A stretch of 64,000 nucleotides of DNA, from contig NZ_KV700386.1 of assembly GCF_001687305.1 (NCBI RefSeq), positions 124,001 to 188,000 on the forward strand, written 5' to 3'. A program made the translations under genes and the position numbers. This DNA is from Actinomyces vulturis (lineage in GTDB: Bacteria; Actinomycetota; Actinomycetes; Actinomycetales; Actinomycetaceae). Numbering within the stretch: position 1 is the first letter of the stretch; the number at the start of each line of letters is the position of its first letter. The notes beneath the pieces were generated by a model. The model worked only from the letters and a program-made list of their open reading frames with translations. It did not search any database and was not told the DNA's origin. Positions 25,300 to 33,739 of this stretch are shown piece by piece.

Positions 25300-25451
25300 A
25301 CGCGAACCTGCGAGGCTAATGTGGCACAGGACATGTTGACAAAATGTCGAGATATGGGAATACGGGTTATAATTGCGAGGTTGTCTCTCTGTGAGAATAG
25401 GTGTGCTGTCTCTAGTGCGCCCAGTCCATTACCCCATGTGAAAGGACGTTC

Positions 25452-27239
25452 GTGGCTTCTTCTAAGACGTCGGATCAGCCCAAAAAGCGCACCTCCAAGG
25501 TACAGTCTGCTGCCGAGGCTGACGAGAACACAGCGACGAGCACAGTGAAGACTGCCGCTAAAAAGTCTTCTACCCGTTCTAGCAAACCCACGATGGTTGT
25601 TGATGAGGTTGATGAGATTGACGACGATCTCGACGTGGATCTTGACGACGACTTAGACGACGACCTTGACCTTGACGATGATGATCTTGACGTTGATGAT
25701 GACGATCTCGACGTCGACGATGATGATGAGTCTGATGATGACGACGAATCCGACGAGGATTTCGAGGATGACTCTGACGATTCCGATGACACAGAAGACA
25801 AGCCTGCGCTTCCTGAACCTGAATTGCGCGACTACTACCTTGACGTGTCTTTAGAAGAAAACGGTGACGGCACTAAGAAGAAGCCCTTTAACAACCCGGC
25901 TTCTATGAAGAATGTTCCTCTCGCACCGGGACATACCCTCTATGTTCGTTCCAAGACCATCGTAGAAAACCTTGAAATCTGCGGCGACGGAACTCTCGAA
26001 GAACCCATCACCTTGGCTCCCTACGGACATGGTCCTGTTCCGCGCTTCGTGGTTGGCAATTCAGCCCCCATGGTTGCTCGTGACTTCCTCGCTGACAATG
26101 GCTACGTTTTCCGTGGCTGGGTCATCAAGGGAATCAAGATGACCCCCTCCATTGCCGCTCTCACTGGTGAACTGGACCGCTTGCGTCAGGAAGAAGCTGA
26201 AAAGGCTGCAGCCAAGAAGTCCGGAAAGCGCAAGAAGAAGACCGATTCGAAGGATAAGGACGGTGCGTTTACCGTCTCTGACTCTGACGAAGCAGATGAG
26301 CCAGCACAGAAGGTTGTCACTGCGGGTGCCACCGCTGACCCGGTTAAGGACTACCTCAAGCAAATCGGTAAGGTCGCCCTGCTTAACGCACTTCAGGAAG
26401 TGGAATTCGCCAAGCGAATTGAAGCTGGTCTGTACGCCGAATATAAACTCGCCAACGAGTCAGAGGATATGCCCTCTAAACTTCGCCGTGAATTGCACTG
26501 GATTGCTCAAGACGGCCAGCGCGCCAAGAACCATCTGCTTGAAGCAAACCTTCGTCTTGTGGTCTCTTTAGCTAAACGCTACACCGGTCGCGGCATGCTT
26601 TTCCTTGATCTCATCCAGGAAGGTAACCTCGGTCTGATTCGCGCCGTGGAGAAGTTCGACTACACCAAGGGCTACAAGTTCTCCACCTACGCTACATGGT
26701 GGATTCGTCAGGCCATCACCCGCGCTATGGCTGACCAAGCACGGACCATTCGTATTCCTGTCCACATGGTGGAAGTTATTAACAAACTTGCACGTGTACA
26801 GCGTCAAATGCTTCAGGATTTGGGGCGCGAACCTACCCCAGAAGAACTTGCTGTTGAACTGGATATGACCCCTGAAAAGGTCGTTGAAGTTCAGAAATAC
26901 GGCCGCGAGCCGATCTCTTTGCATACTCCGCTGGGCGAAGATGGGGACAGCGAATTCGGTGACCTTATTGAGGATAGTGAAGCCGTTGTTCCTGCAGACG
27001 CGGTGAGTTTCACCCTCCTGCAAGAGCAACTTCATTCCGTTCTCGATACCCTCAGCGAACGCGAAGCTGGCGTGGTCTCTATGCGCTTTGGCCTCACTGA
27101 TGGTCAGCCCAAGACGCTCGATGAAATTGGTAAGGTCTACGGCGTTACTCGTGAGCGTATCCGTCAGATTGAATCAAAGACCATGAGTAAGTTGCGCCAC
27201 CCATCACGCAGCCAGGTTTTGCGAGATTACCTCGACTGA
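25452..27239 (+). CDS. sigA: Principal sigma factor (RpoD/SigA/HrdB) with unusual N-terminal domain
   Basis: A 595-residue housekeeping sigma factor. Regions 1.2-4 occupy about 297-595 and look intact: [11 protein letters not shown] (1.2), [16 protein letters not shown] and [15 protein letters not shown] (2), REPTPEELA (3), and [10 protein letters not shown] with the helix-turn-helix (4). The N-terminus is odd. Residues 1-50 are Lys/Ser/Ala-rich; 51-116 are almost all Asp/Glu; 126-230 read like the N-terminal turns of a pectate-lyase-type beta-helix ([47 protein letters not shown]); 255-269 are basic. GAAAGGA precedes the GTG start. Confidence 0.93.
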   Translation: MASSKTSDQPKKRTSKVQSAAEADENTATSTVKTAAKKSSTRSSKPTMVVDEVDEIDDDLDVDLDDDLDDDLDLDDDDLDVDDDDLDVDDDDESDDDDESDEDFEDDSDDSDDTEDKPALPEPELRDYYLDVSLEENGDGTKKKPFNNPASMKNVPLAPGHTLYVRSKTIVENLEICGDGTLEEPITLAPYGHGPVPRFVVGNSAPMVARDFLADNGYVFRGWVIKGIKMTPSIAALTGELDRLRQEEAEKAAAKKSGKRKKKTDSKDKDGAFTVSDSDEADEPAQKVVTAGATADPVKDYLKQIGKVALLNALQEVEFAKRIEAGLYAEYKLANESEDMPSKLRRELHWIAQDGQRAKNHLLEANLRLVVSLAKRYTGRGMLFLDLIQEGNLGLIRAVEKFDYTKGYKFSTYATWWIRQAITRAMADQARTIRIPVHMVEVINKLARVQRQMLQDLGREPTPEELAVELDMTPEKVVEVQKYGREPISLHTPLGEDGDSEFGDLIEDSEAVVPADAVSFTLLQEQLHSVLDTLSEREAGVVSMRFGLTDGQPKTLDEIGKVYGVTRERIRQIESKTMSKLRHPSRSQVLRDYLD

Positions 27240-27241
27240 CC

Positions 27242-27247
27242 TACCGT
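27242..27247 (+). promoter_or_regulatory. -10 hexamer TACCGT before the YhhN-like gene
   Basis: TACCGT ends 6 bases before the ATG at 27254, just after the sigA stop. A weaker match than the others, and readthrough from sigA is also possible. Confidence 0.4.
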
Positions 27248-27253
27248 TTCAGC

Positions 27254-27994
27254 ATGCCCACGCCGCTACGACGCTTCGATCAACGATCGGTTCGTCGTGT
27301 GTGCGTGGGTATTGCTGTTGTTAATGCTGGTGTTCATCTAGCAATCAATTGGTGGGAGCCTCCTGCAGAAACACGCAAGCGACGTATTCGTGATATCGCC
27401 TCACGCGTCACCCAAGCCGCTATGGTTCCATTGATTGCTCAATCATGGGCACGTTGGCCCGAGCGTGAACTTCGAGGGCGCCGTAGTGCACCAACCGTCA
27501 GCGCACTGGCTTGGTCTACCATCGGTGATATTGCTCCGGCACTTGTCCCCAAGAAGTATGCCTTTCCAGTATTACTTGCCTCTTTCGTACCGGCGCAGTG
27601 GTCATGGTCTGTAGCTTTTGCTCCACACCGTAAAGGATCAGCATTCCACCCCAGCACGATCGCCTGGCCGGCACCACTGGTCGCCACAACAGCGACCAGC
27701 GCCGTAGCTGGCGCACTTTTGTGCTACCGCGCAGGAAGACTCGCTCCCGCTGTCGCCGTCTACATTACTTCCCTTGTTACTCAAGCATTGTTCGCCTCAG
27801 GAGCCGGTCCTGTAGGTGCGGCAGGTGGGGCACTATTCGTTCTTTCCGATGCATTGATCGGCGTGCGGTCTTTTGCTGCTGATGTTCGCGTGCCCAAGAG
27901 TGATGTTCTTGTCATGGCTACGTACATGTCCGCCATTGCTCTTCTTACTTACGCAGTAGAAATGGCTGCCCATCGTGAGGATGAACAGCCATGA
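27254..27994 (+). CDS. YhhN/TMEM86-like membrane protein
   Basis: A 246-residue protein with several hydrophobic segments after a basic N-terminus. Segments containing STIGDIAPAL and GGALFVLSDALIGVRSF resemble the conserved Asp-containing motifs of the YhhN family, whose animal member TMEM86B is a lysoplasmalogenase. Assignment rests on these motifs and the membrane pattern. It begins 14 bases after sigA, so it may be partly cotranscribed, although a TACCGT hexamer lies at leaderless spacing. Confidence 0.6.
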   Translation: MPTPLRRFDQRSVRRVCVGIAVVNAGVHLAINWWEPPAETRKRRIRDIASRVTQAAMVPLIAQSWARWPERELRGRRSAPTVSALAWSTIGDIAPALVPKKYAFPVLLASFVPAQWSWSVAFAPHRKGSAFHPSTIAWPAPLVATTATSAVAGALLCYRAGRLAPAVAVYITSLVTQALFASGAGPVGAAGGALFVLSDALIGVRSFAADVRVPKSDVLVMATYMSAIALLTYAVEMAAHREDEQP

Positions 27995-28027
27995 GATGAC
28001 CGCGAGTCATACGGCCCGTGAAACGCC

Positions 28028-28267
28028 TTAGACGGCGGTTGTCAGACGATCAGTCTCGTCAAGAATGTCAGTAGCCACAGGACGAAGACCTTCCTCATGG
28101 GCATGCCAGTGGTGAGCACAGAAGTACAGAGGGCCCTTGGTCATGGTCACGCGAACAAACGCTTGAGCACCACACGCATCACAACGATCAGCAGTGGTGA
28201 GCGTAGCCTCGTGCTCAGAATTCTGAGCCTGAGGGTTTTCGGCTGTAAGTGCTGATGAATGTGTCAT
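28028..28267 (-). CDS. Small DUF7455-like zinc-binding protein
   Basis: A 79-residue protein. After a polar N-terminus it has DRCDACGAQAFVRV and LYFCAHHWHAH, giving CxxC plus C-x-HH, a likely zinc knuckle. Small proteins of this type are common beside principal sigma factor genes in actinobacteria; no function is established to my knowledge. Convergent with the YhhN-like gene. Confidence 0.7.
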   Translation of the reverse strand: MTHSSALTAENPQAQNSEHEATLTTADRCDACGAQAFVRVTMTKGPLYFCAHHWHAHEEGLRPVATDILDETDRLTTAV

Positions 28268-28342
28268 GGATCGATTTCATCATGTCGAGCACAGCTCACA
28301 TGATTAAAAGAGAGTAATTCATCTCCTGGCAAAGAAAGTGGC

Positions 28343-28409
28343 GCTTAGATCACCCTGATGCACGGCATGAAGCGGAGCGTTGTCTTCTTGTGCTTAGATC
28401 ACCCGGATG
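28343..28409. repeat. Short direct repeat upstream of trmL
   Basis: GCTTAGATCACCCTGATG at 28343-28360 recurs at 28392-28409 with a single change (17 of 18 bases). It lies within the 299-base gap between the DUF7455 gene and trmL, which otherwise shows nothing convincing. Confidence 0.5.
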
Positions 28410-28566
28410 TGTGCGCGGGCGAGGAAGAAGATTCGTTTGCTTTCCATGAAACAAGAGTTTCTTTATAAAGACATCAGCAACATCGAAGAACTACGGCCAC
28501 TGCATGAGACATCAAGAAGATGCCATCTTCGCGCAGGAGTAGCCTCAGTGTGGCAAGATACCCCGT

Positions 28567-29025
28567 GTGCTGCACGTAATTTTCTTTGAACCTCGTATCC
28601 CCGGAAATACAGGCGCTGCCATTCGTCTGTCCGCTAACTCTGGTGCCCGGCTTCACATTGTGAATCCCCTGTTCGATATGGACGATGCGAAACTTCGGCG
28701 TGCAGGCCTGGACTACCACGACTTGGCCAACACCATGGTTCACGAGAACTGGGAGGCCTGCCTTAAGCACATTCCCGGTCATATCTACGCTTTCACCGCA
28801 CACACGTCTGTCCTCTATACCGATATTGAGTGGCAAGACGGCGATGCCCTCCTGTTCGGGCCAGAACCCACCGGCCTGCCTGAAGAGATTATGGATGGCG
28901 AACAGATTACCTCTCGGGTGCGCATTCCCATGGTGGAAGGCAACCGCAGTTTGAACCTGGCTAACAGCGCAGCCATCGGTCTTTATCACGCATGGCATAG
29001 TCTCGGTTTCCCCGGTGGCGCCTAA
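28567..29025 (+). CDS. trmL: tRNA (cytidine(34)-2'-O)-methyltransferase
   Basis: A 152-residue SPOUT-fold methyltransferase that modifies the wobble 2'-hydroxyl of tRNA-Leu using S-adenosylmethionine. Seen: FFEPRIPGNTGAAIRLSANSG at the start, LLFGPEPTGLP, and the knot motif RIPMVEGNRSLNLANSAAIGLYHAW. The start is GTG at 28567 (a GTG at 28565 is out of frame), without a ribosome binding site; CAAGAT 7 bases upstream is a weak leaderless signal. The TAA is immediately followed by the ATG of the MFS gene. Confidence 0.88.
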   Translation: MLHVIFFEPRIPGNTGAAIRLSANSGARLHIVNPLFDMDDAKLRRAGLDYHDLANTMVHENWEACLKHIPGHIYAFTAHTSVLYTDIEWQDGDALLFGPEPTGLPEEIMDGEQITSRVRIPMVEGNRSLNLANSAAIGLYHAWHSLGFPGGA

Positions 29026-30399
29026 ATGCCGAAAATATCAGTGGGCCCAGAACTTGTTAAGGCCCGCATTGCTGTTTCCCTGATCTTTCTTGCTAATGGA
29101 ATCGGTTTTTCTAACCTTGTTCCTCGCTACCCCGAAGTGGTTGATGCTTTGCATTTGAGCAAAGCCGCCTTTGGCAGTGCCGTGGCTGCAGAAGGCGTGG
29201 GTGCACTCATCGCAGGATTGACGGCATCTTGGCTCATTACACGTTTCACCAGCGCACGTGTGGCTACCATCGGCATGCTCATCATTGGTACGGCCCTTAT
29301 CGGAGCAGGCCTGGCACATTCATGGCTCGCTTTTGCCATTAGCCTCATGGTGATCGGGGGCATGGACGCTGTGGTAGACGTAGCCCAAAATGCTCACGGC
29401 CTGCGCGTTCAACGCCACTGGGGCCGATCCATCGTCACTAGTTATCATGCTGCCTGGTCCCTTGGTGCAGTGTTCGGTGCATCCATGGGGTCATTATTTG
29501 CTGGAGCTGGTATTAGTCTGCCTATTCACATGGTCGTAGTGTTTGTACTTATTGCCATGTTGTCGCTAGGGCCCCGTGTCTGGTTACTTCCGGGAGATGA
29601 CGAAGCAGATCGTCCGGAAAAATCCACCCATGTCGACTTGCCCGATGGTGAACTATCTCACTCAGCATCCGATTTGGTTGAACGTGGGGAGAGACAGCCT
29701 CAGCAGCACACCCCGGTAAGCGGCTCTTCCCGACTGTCAACGGCAGAACGCCAGGCCCCCTGTACTTGTTACGAGGGACCAGCATGTTCGTTGACTACGA
29801 CGAAGTTTGGTCAAGGTAAGGGGCTTACCCTCACCACTCTAGGACTGCTAGGGATTATTGGACTGCTGGGTGGGGCTGGTATTTTTCCCGAAGACGTTGG
29901 TTTTAACTGGTCTTCGCTTATTCTCGCTGACTATGGAGCACCAGCCTCACGTGTGGGGCTGGGCGTGGTCACCTTGCAATCGACCATGATTATTGGCCGC
30001 CTCGTGGGTGATCGCGTCATTGATGCTCTTGGTGAGCGCGCCGTGGTGGGTAGCGGGGGAGTACTTGTCATGATCGGTATGGGACTGGGCCTTCTGTTTC
30101 CCACTGTCGGTCCATTCCTCATCGGGATGGCTGTGGCCGGAGTTGGTTGTTCTGTGGTGGTCCCTATCATCTATCACGCTGCCGACGACGTACCCGGACT
30201 CAAGCCTGGCCTTGGCCTGACCATCGCCTCGTGGCTTGCCCGCGTCATTCTTCTCATTGCTCCACCTCTTGTAGGGATAGCAGCAGACGTCCATGGCCTG
30301 TGGGTTGCACTGGTTTACGGTGTGCTAGGCGGACTCATCCTTGCCTTGGGCTGGCCTGTTCTTCGCGGAAAATCACCACAGTTGGCATCTGCTCACTGA
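29026..30399 (+). CDS. MFS transporter
   Basis: A 457-residue membrane transporter with about twelve hydrophobic segments and a central hydrophilic loop (about 185-265) containing two Cys and many Ser/Gln. Features such as FANGIGFSNLVPRYPEV and a conserved GGMDAVVDVAQNAHG in segment 4-5 place it in the fucose-permease/YbjJ-like branch. Substrate unknown. Its ATG abuts the trmL stop, so the two are cotranscribed. Confidence 0.82.
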   Translation: MPKISVGPELVKARIAVSLIFLANGIGFSNLVPRYPEVVDALHLSKAAFGSAVAAEGVGALIAGLTASWLITRFTSARVATIGMLIIGTALIGAGLAHSWLAFAISLMVIGGMDAVVDVAQNAHGLRVQRHWGRSIVTSYHAAWSLGAVFGASMGSLFAGAGISLPIHMVVVFVLIAMLSLGPRVWLLPGDDEADRPEKSTHVDLPDGELSHSASDLVERGERQPQQHTPVSGSSRLSTAERQAPCTCYEGPACSLTTTKFGQGKGLTLTTLGLLGIIGLLGGAGIFPEDVGFNWSSLILADYGAPASRVGLGVVTLQSTMIIGRLVGDRVIDALGERAVVGSGGVLVMIGMGLGLLFPTVGPFLIGMAVAGVGCSVVVPIIYHAADDVPGLKPGLGLTIASWLARVILLIAPPLVGIAADVHGLWVALVYGVLGGLILALGWPVLRGKSPQLASAH

Positions 30400-30480
30400 A
30401 AAGTTATCTGCTTATCTAAGCCGCACTTCGCTCCCTTGGGTGCGCATGAGCGCAAGGTTAGTGGGACGCAAAGGAATCGT

Positions 30481-30486
30481 TATGAT
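30481..30486 (+). promoter_or_regulatory. -10 hexamer TATGAT, leaderless GNAT-MazG gene
   Basis: TATGAT ends 6 bases before the ATG at 30493; this decides the start over the in-frame ATG at 30436. Confidence 0.6.
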
Positions 30487-30492
30487 GAACGT

Positions 30493-31677
30493 ATGGAACC
30501 TTGTGTCATCACCGTTGAAAACCACGACGAATACCTCATCACCCTGAGTGCCCCTACGATGCAGGACGCAACTGCGATTACTGAGGCATGCCAGGATCCG
30601 GCTATTCAACGATGGACCACAGTTCCCTCGCCCTATACCCGTGATGATGCCACCGCCTTCATCACTAACGTCGTGGAACCCGGATGGGAAAACTCAACCC
30701 TTCTGACTTTCGCTATCCGTGTAGGAAGTTTAGAGAATGCTGCTCTTGCCGGCATGTGCTCACTTGAACTAACCCCCACCGCTGTCAGTGACGACGCTGC
30801 ACCTGCCAGTTCCCGAGCACGCGGCCTGTCCGGACATGAGGGCCCCATTGCCTGCCTGGGCGTATGGATGGCTCCGCAATACCGTGACCAGGGAATTGCC
30901 TACACAGCACTAACCGCACTCATTGACTGGGCCTTCGATACACAAGGTCCTCTCAATGCCAGCGCATTGCACTGGGATCTCTATGTTGATCAGGGAGTAC
31001 CCAACTGGGACTCATGGCGACTGGCATGGCAACTGGGCTTTACCAAGGAAGGCGCCGTGCGGCGTCGAAGCGTGGCACATGGCTTCCCTCAAGACCATTG
31101 GATTTGCACCTTACTACCCACTGACAAACGTACCCCCAGCGCACCGTGGGACGGCCCCGGACGTGGACATACCACAGGGGAAAGCACACCCATCGTTACC
31201 CAGGAACCCATCGGACTACGCGAAGGCGACAACCCCGAAGCCATGGTGCGTACTTTCCACCGCACCTATGGCCTACCCATCGTCGAGGACGGCCCTAATG
31301 TAGACCGTGACCGTGTCCACATGCGCATGGGGCTCATCGCTGAAGAATTTGCTGAACTCGTAGGCGCCGTTTACGGCACACAAGCCCGTGAGTTGATGGA
31401 AAACGCCTACAGCAAAGTCCTCGACGCAGACGATCACTCCCGAGACACGGTAGAAACTGCTGATGCGCTCGCGGATCTCGTCTACGTGATCTATGGCATG
31501 GCACTTGAAATGGGGATTGATTTGGCTGCCGTCCTCACCGAAGTTCAGCGTTCTAACCTCTCAAAACTCGGAACTGATGGAAAACCGATCTACCGCGAAG
31601 ACGGCAAAGTCCTCAAAGGTCCTTACTATTTCCGTCCTGACGTTGCCAGTATGCTTGGCCTGCTATCAGGCGAATAG
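30493..31677 (+). CDS. GNAT acetyltransferase fused to MazG-type pyrophosphohydrolase
   Basis: A 394-residue two-domain protein. Residues about 8-215 form a RimJ/RimL-like GNAT domain (LGVWMAPQYRDQGIAYTAL acetyl-CoA loop, then LYVDQGVPNWDSWRLAWQLGF). Residues about 250-380 form an all-alpha NTP pyrophosphohydrolase of the MazG/PRA-PH type: FHRTYGLP, MRMGLIAEEFAEL with the Mg-binding Glu pair, DTVETADALADLVYVIYG, and the C-terminal NLSKLGTDGKPIYREDGKVLKGP signature. The second domain probably cleans non-canonical nucleotides; the acetylation target is unknown. The domains are in one frame without interruption. Confidence 0.85.
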   Translation: MEPCVITVENHDEYLITLSAPTMQDATAITEACQDPAIQRWTTVPSPYTRDDATAFITNVVEPGWENSTLLTFAIRVGSLENAALAGMCSLELTPTAVSDDAAPASSRARGLSGHEGPIACLGVWMAPQYRDQGIAYTALTALIDWAFDTQGPLNASALHWDLYVDQGVPNWDSWRLAWQLGFTKEGAVRRRSVAHGFPQDHWICTLLPTDKRTPSAPWDGPGRGHTTGESTPIVTQEPIGLREGDNPEAMVRTFHRTYGLPIVEDGPNVDRDRVHMRMGLIAEEFAELVGAVYGTQARELMENAYSKVLDADDHSRDTVETADALADLVYVIYGMALEMGIDLAAVLTEVQRSNLSKLGTDGKPIYREDGKVLKGPYYFRPDVASMLGLLSGE

Positions 31678-31831
31678 TCCTTTTGCATCCTTCTGTTAAC
31701 GGCTGTCAATATCACGCACGCACTTGGTTTGTATTATTCGTTGAGGCATTGCGCATAACAGGACACCTTTGCACTCTACGGGTAGCCTTAAGTGGTCACG
31801 ATCACGTGAACACCTGAGAAAGCGAGCCATC

Positions 31832-33577
31832 ATGAATGTAGCTGAACAGTTAGTCGCCCAACTCGTCGATGCCGGTGTTCACCGGATTTACGGCATTGTC
31901 GGTGATTCCCTTAACCCCATCGTTGACGCCGTACGTAAAACAGGCGGAACCAAAAAAGGTGGAATTGATTGGATTCACGTCCGCCACGAAGAAGGCGCAG
32001 CATTCGCCGCTGCAGCCGACGCTCAACTTACCGGCCGTCTAGCTGTATGCGCAGGTTCGTGTGGCCCAGGCAACCTTCACCTTATCAATGGGCTCTACGA
32101 TGCACAGCGCACCGGAGCACCCGTGCTGGCTATTGCTTCGCATATTCCCAGTGTTCAAATTGGCCAGACTTACTTCCAGGAAACCCATCCCGATCGTCTC
32201 TTTGTCGAGTGCTCGGACTACTGTGAAATGGTCTCTAGCCCGGAGCAAGCACCTCGTGTGATGAATGCAGCCATTCGTCACGCAGTGGCTAGTAACGGCG
32301 TGTCCGTAGTTACCCTTCCCGGTGATATCTCAGATCAAAAAGCCACCGCACCGACACCACAATGGGTACCCGCACGCACAGCACATATTGCTCCCCATCC
32401 CGACGACGTCAAAGGTCTGGCTCACCTGCTCAACCGTGTCAAGAAAGTTGCCATCTTCGCCGGCGCAGGCGTAGAAGGTGCGCACGATGAAGTTATTGCT
32501 TTGGCGGAAAAACTTAAAGCTCCCATCGGACATACCCTGCGTGGTAAACATTTCATTCAATGGGATAACCCCTACGACGTCGGTATGACTGGCCTGCTCG
32601 GATACGGCGCCGCCGCAGAAGGTATGAAAGATGCTGACGTTCTGCTCATGCTGGGAACCGACTTCCCCTACAACCAGTTCCTGCCCCACGGCACCGCTAC
32701 CGTCCAAGTAGACTCCCACGCTGAAAAACTCGGACGACGCACTAACGTCTCATTCCCCATTCATAGTGACGTCAAAGTTCTCATTGAGCAGGTGCTTCCA
32801 CTCATTGAAGATAAGCGTGATTCCTCCTTCCTGGACGCCCAGATTAAGAAGCACGCCAAACTGATGAAAAATGTTGTGGGTAACTACACTCGCAACGTTG
32901 AGCATAAGAAGCCCATTCATCCCGAATATGCCGCCCATGTTCTCAATGAAGTGGCAGCGAAGGACGCAGTGTTTACCGCCGATACGGGCATGTGCAATGT
33001 GTGGACTGCCCGCTACATCGATCCCCTGGGCACGCGACGTCTGATTGGATCCTTCCTCCACGGATCCATGGCCAATGCCCTTCCACATGCAATTGGCGCC
33101 CAGGTAGCTTACCCAGACCGCCAGGTGATCTCTGTATCCGGCGATGGTGGCCTATCCATGTTGCTAGGTGAACTCGTCACGGCACGGATGTATGACCTGC
33201 CTATCAAGGTCATCGTGTTTAACAACTCCACCTTGGGCATGGTCAAACTCGAAATGCTTGTCGACGGCATGCCTGATTTCGGTACCGATGTTCACGACGT
33301 CAACTACGCCGCACTAGCCCAGGCTATTGGATTCCATGCCCAGCGCGTCAGTGATCCCAAGGAATTGCGTGACGCCTTCACTCAAGCTTTCAACCATCAG
33401 GGTCCAGCCCTGGTCGAAATCCTGACCGATCCTAACGCCCTCTCATTGCCCCCAGAAATTACCGGTGAGCAGATGATTGGCTTCGCTACTGCCATGAGCA
33501 AGATCGTGCTCAACGGTGGAGCCGGTGAAGCAGTGGCCATGGCAACCTCGAATATGCGTAATATTCGAGGAATCTAA
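31832..33577 (+). CDS. poxB: Pyruvate oxidase (pyruvate:quinone oxidoreductase)
   Basis: A 581-residue thiamine-diphosphate flavoenzyme, decarboxylating pyruvate to acetate and CO2 with electrons to quinone at the membrane. Seen: HVRHEEGAAFAAAADAQLTG with the activating Glu, GSCGPGNLHLINGLYDA, an FAD-type middle domain, and the ThDP/Mg motif GDGGLSMLLGELVTA with NNSTLGMVKLEM. The C-terminal tail matches E. coli PoxB in form (LPPEITGEQMIGF...MSKIVLNG). The frame opens at 31769, but ATG at 31832 is chosen by homology, with a weak purine-rich ribosome binding site. A terminator follows. Confidence 0.88.
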   Translation: MNVAEQLVAQLVDAGVHRIYGIVGDSLNPIVDAVRKTGGTKKGGIDWIHVRHEEGAAFAAAADAQLTGRLAVCAGSCGPGNLHLINGLYDAQRTGAPVLAIASHIPSVQIGQTYFQETHPDRLFVECSDYCEMVSSPEQAPRVMNAAIRHAVASNGVSVVTLPGDISDQKATAPTPQWVPARTAHIAPHPDDVKGLAHLLNRVKKVAIFAGAGVEGAHDEVIALAEKLKAPIGHTLRGKHFIQWDNPYDVGMTGLLGYGAAAEGMKDADVLLMLGTDFPYNQFLPHGTATVQVDSHAEKLGRRTNVSFPIHSDVKVLIEQVLPLIEDKRDSSFLDAQIKKHAKLMKNVVGNYTRNVEHKKPIHPEYAAHVLNEVAAKDAVFTADTGMCNVWTARYIDPLGTRRLIGSFLHGSMANALPHAIGAQVAYPDRQVISVSGDGGLSMLLGELVTARMYDLPIKVIVFNNSTLGMVKLEMLVDGMPDFGTDVHDVNYAALAQAIGFHAQRVSDPKELRDAFTQAFNHQGPALVEILTDPNALSLPPEITGEQMIGFATAMSKIVLNGGAGEAVAMATSNMRNIRGI

Positions 33578-33632
33578 CGCTCACCTGAGCACTTGGACTG
33601 ATGGGGAGCTAATTCCATCATTTCCAATTTCC

Positions 33633-33669
33633 GGTGGGGTAAGCAGTGTGTAGATCTGCTTACCCCACC
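33633..33669 (+). terminator. Terminator after poxB
   Basis: Perfect 14-bp stem (33633-33646 with 33656-33669), 9-base loop, followed by TTCGTTT. Confidence 0.82.
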
Positions 33670-33739
33670 TTCGTTTACTAGGTGTTCTTTGGGTGAGAAC
33701 GCTATGCAATAACGCAGGTATTCATGGGACGATAAGACC

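Noticed and set aside
28407-28589. 60-codon frame upstream of trmL
   Set aside because: Overlaps the trmL start, no ribosome binding site, no motif.
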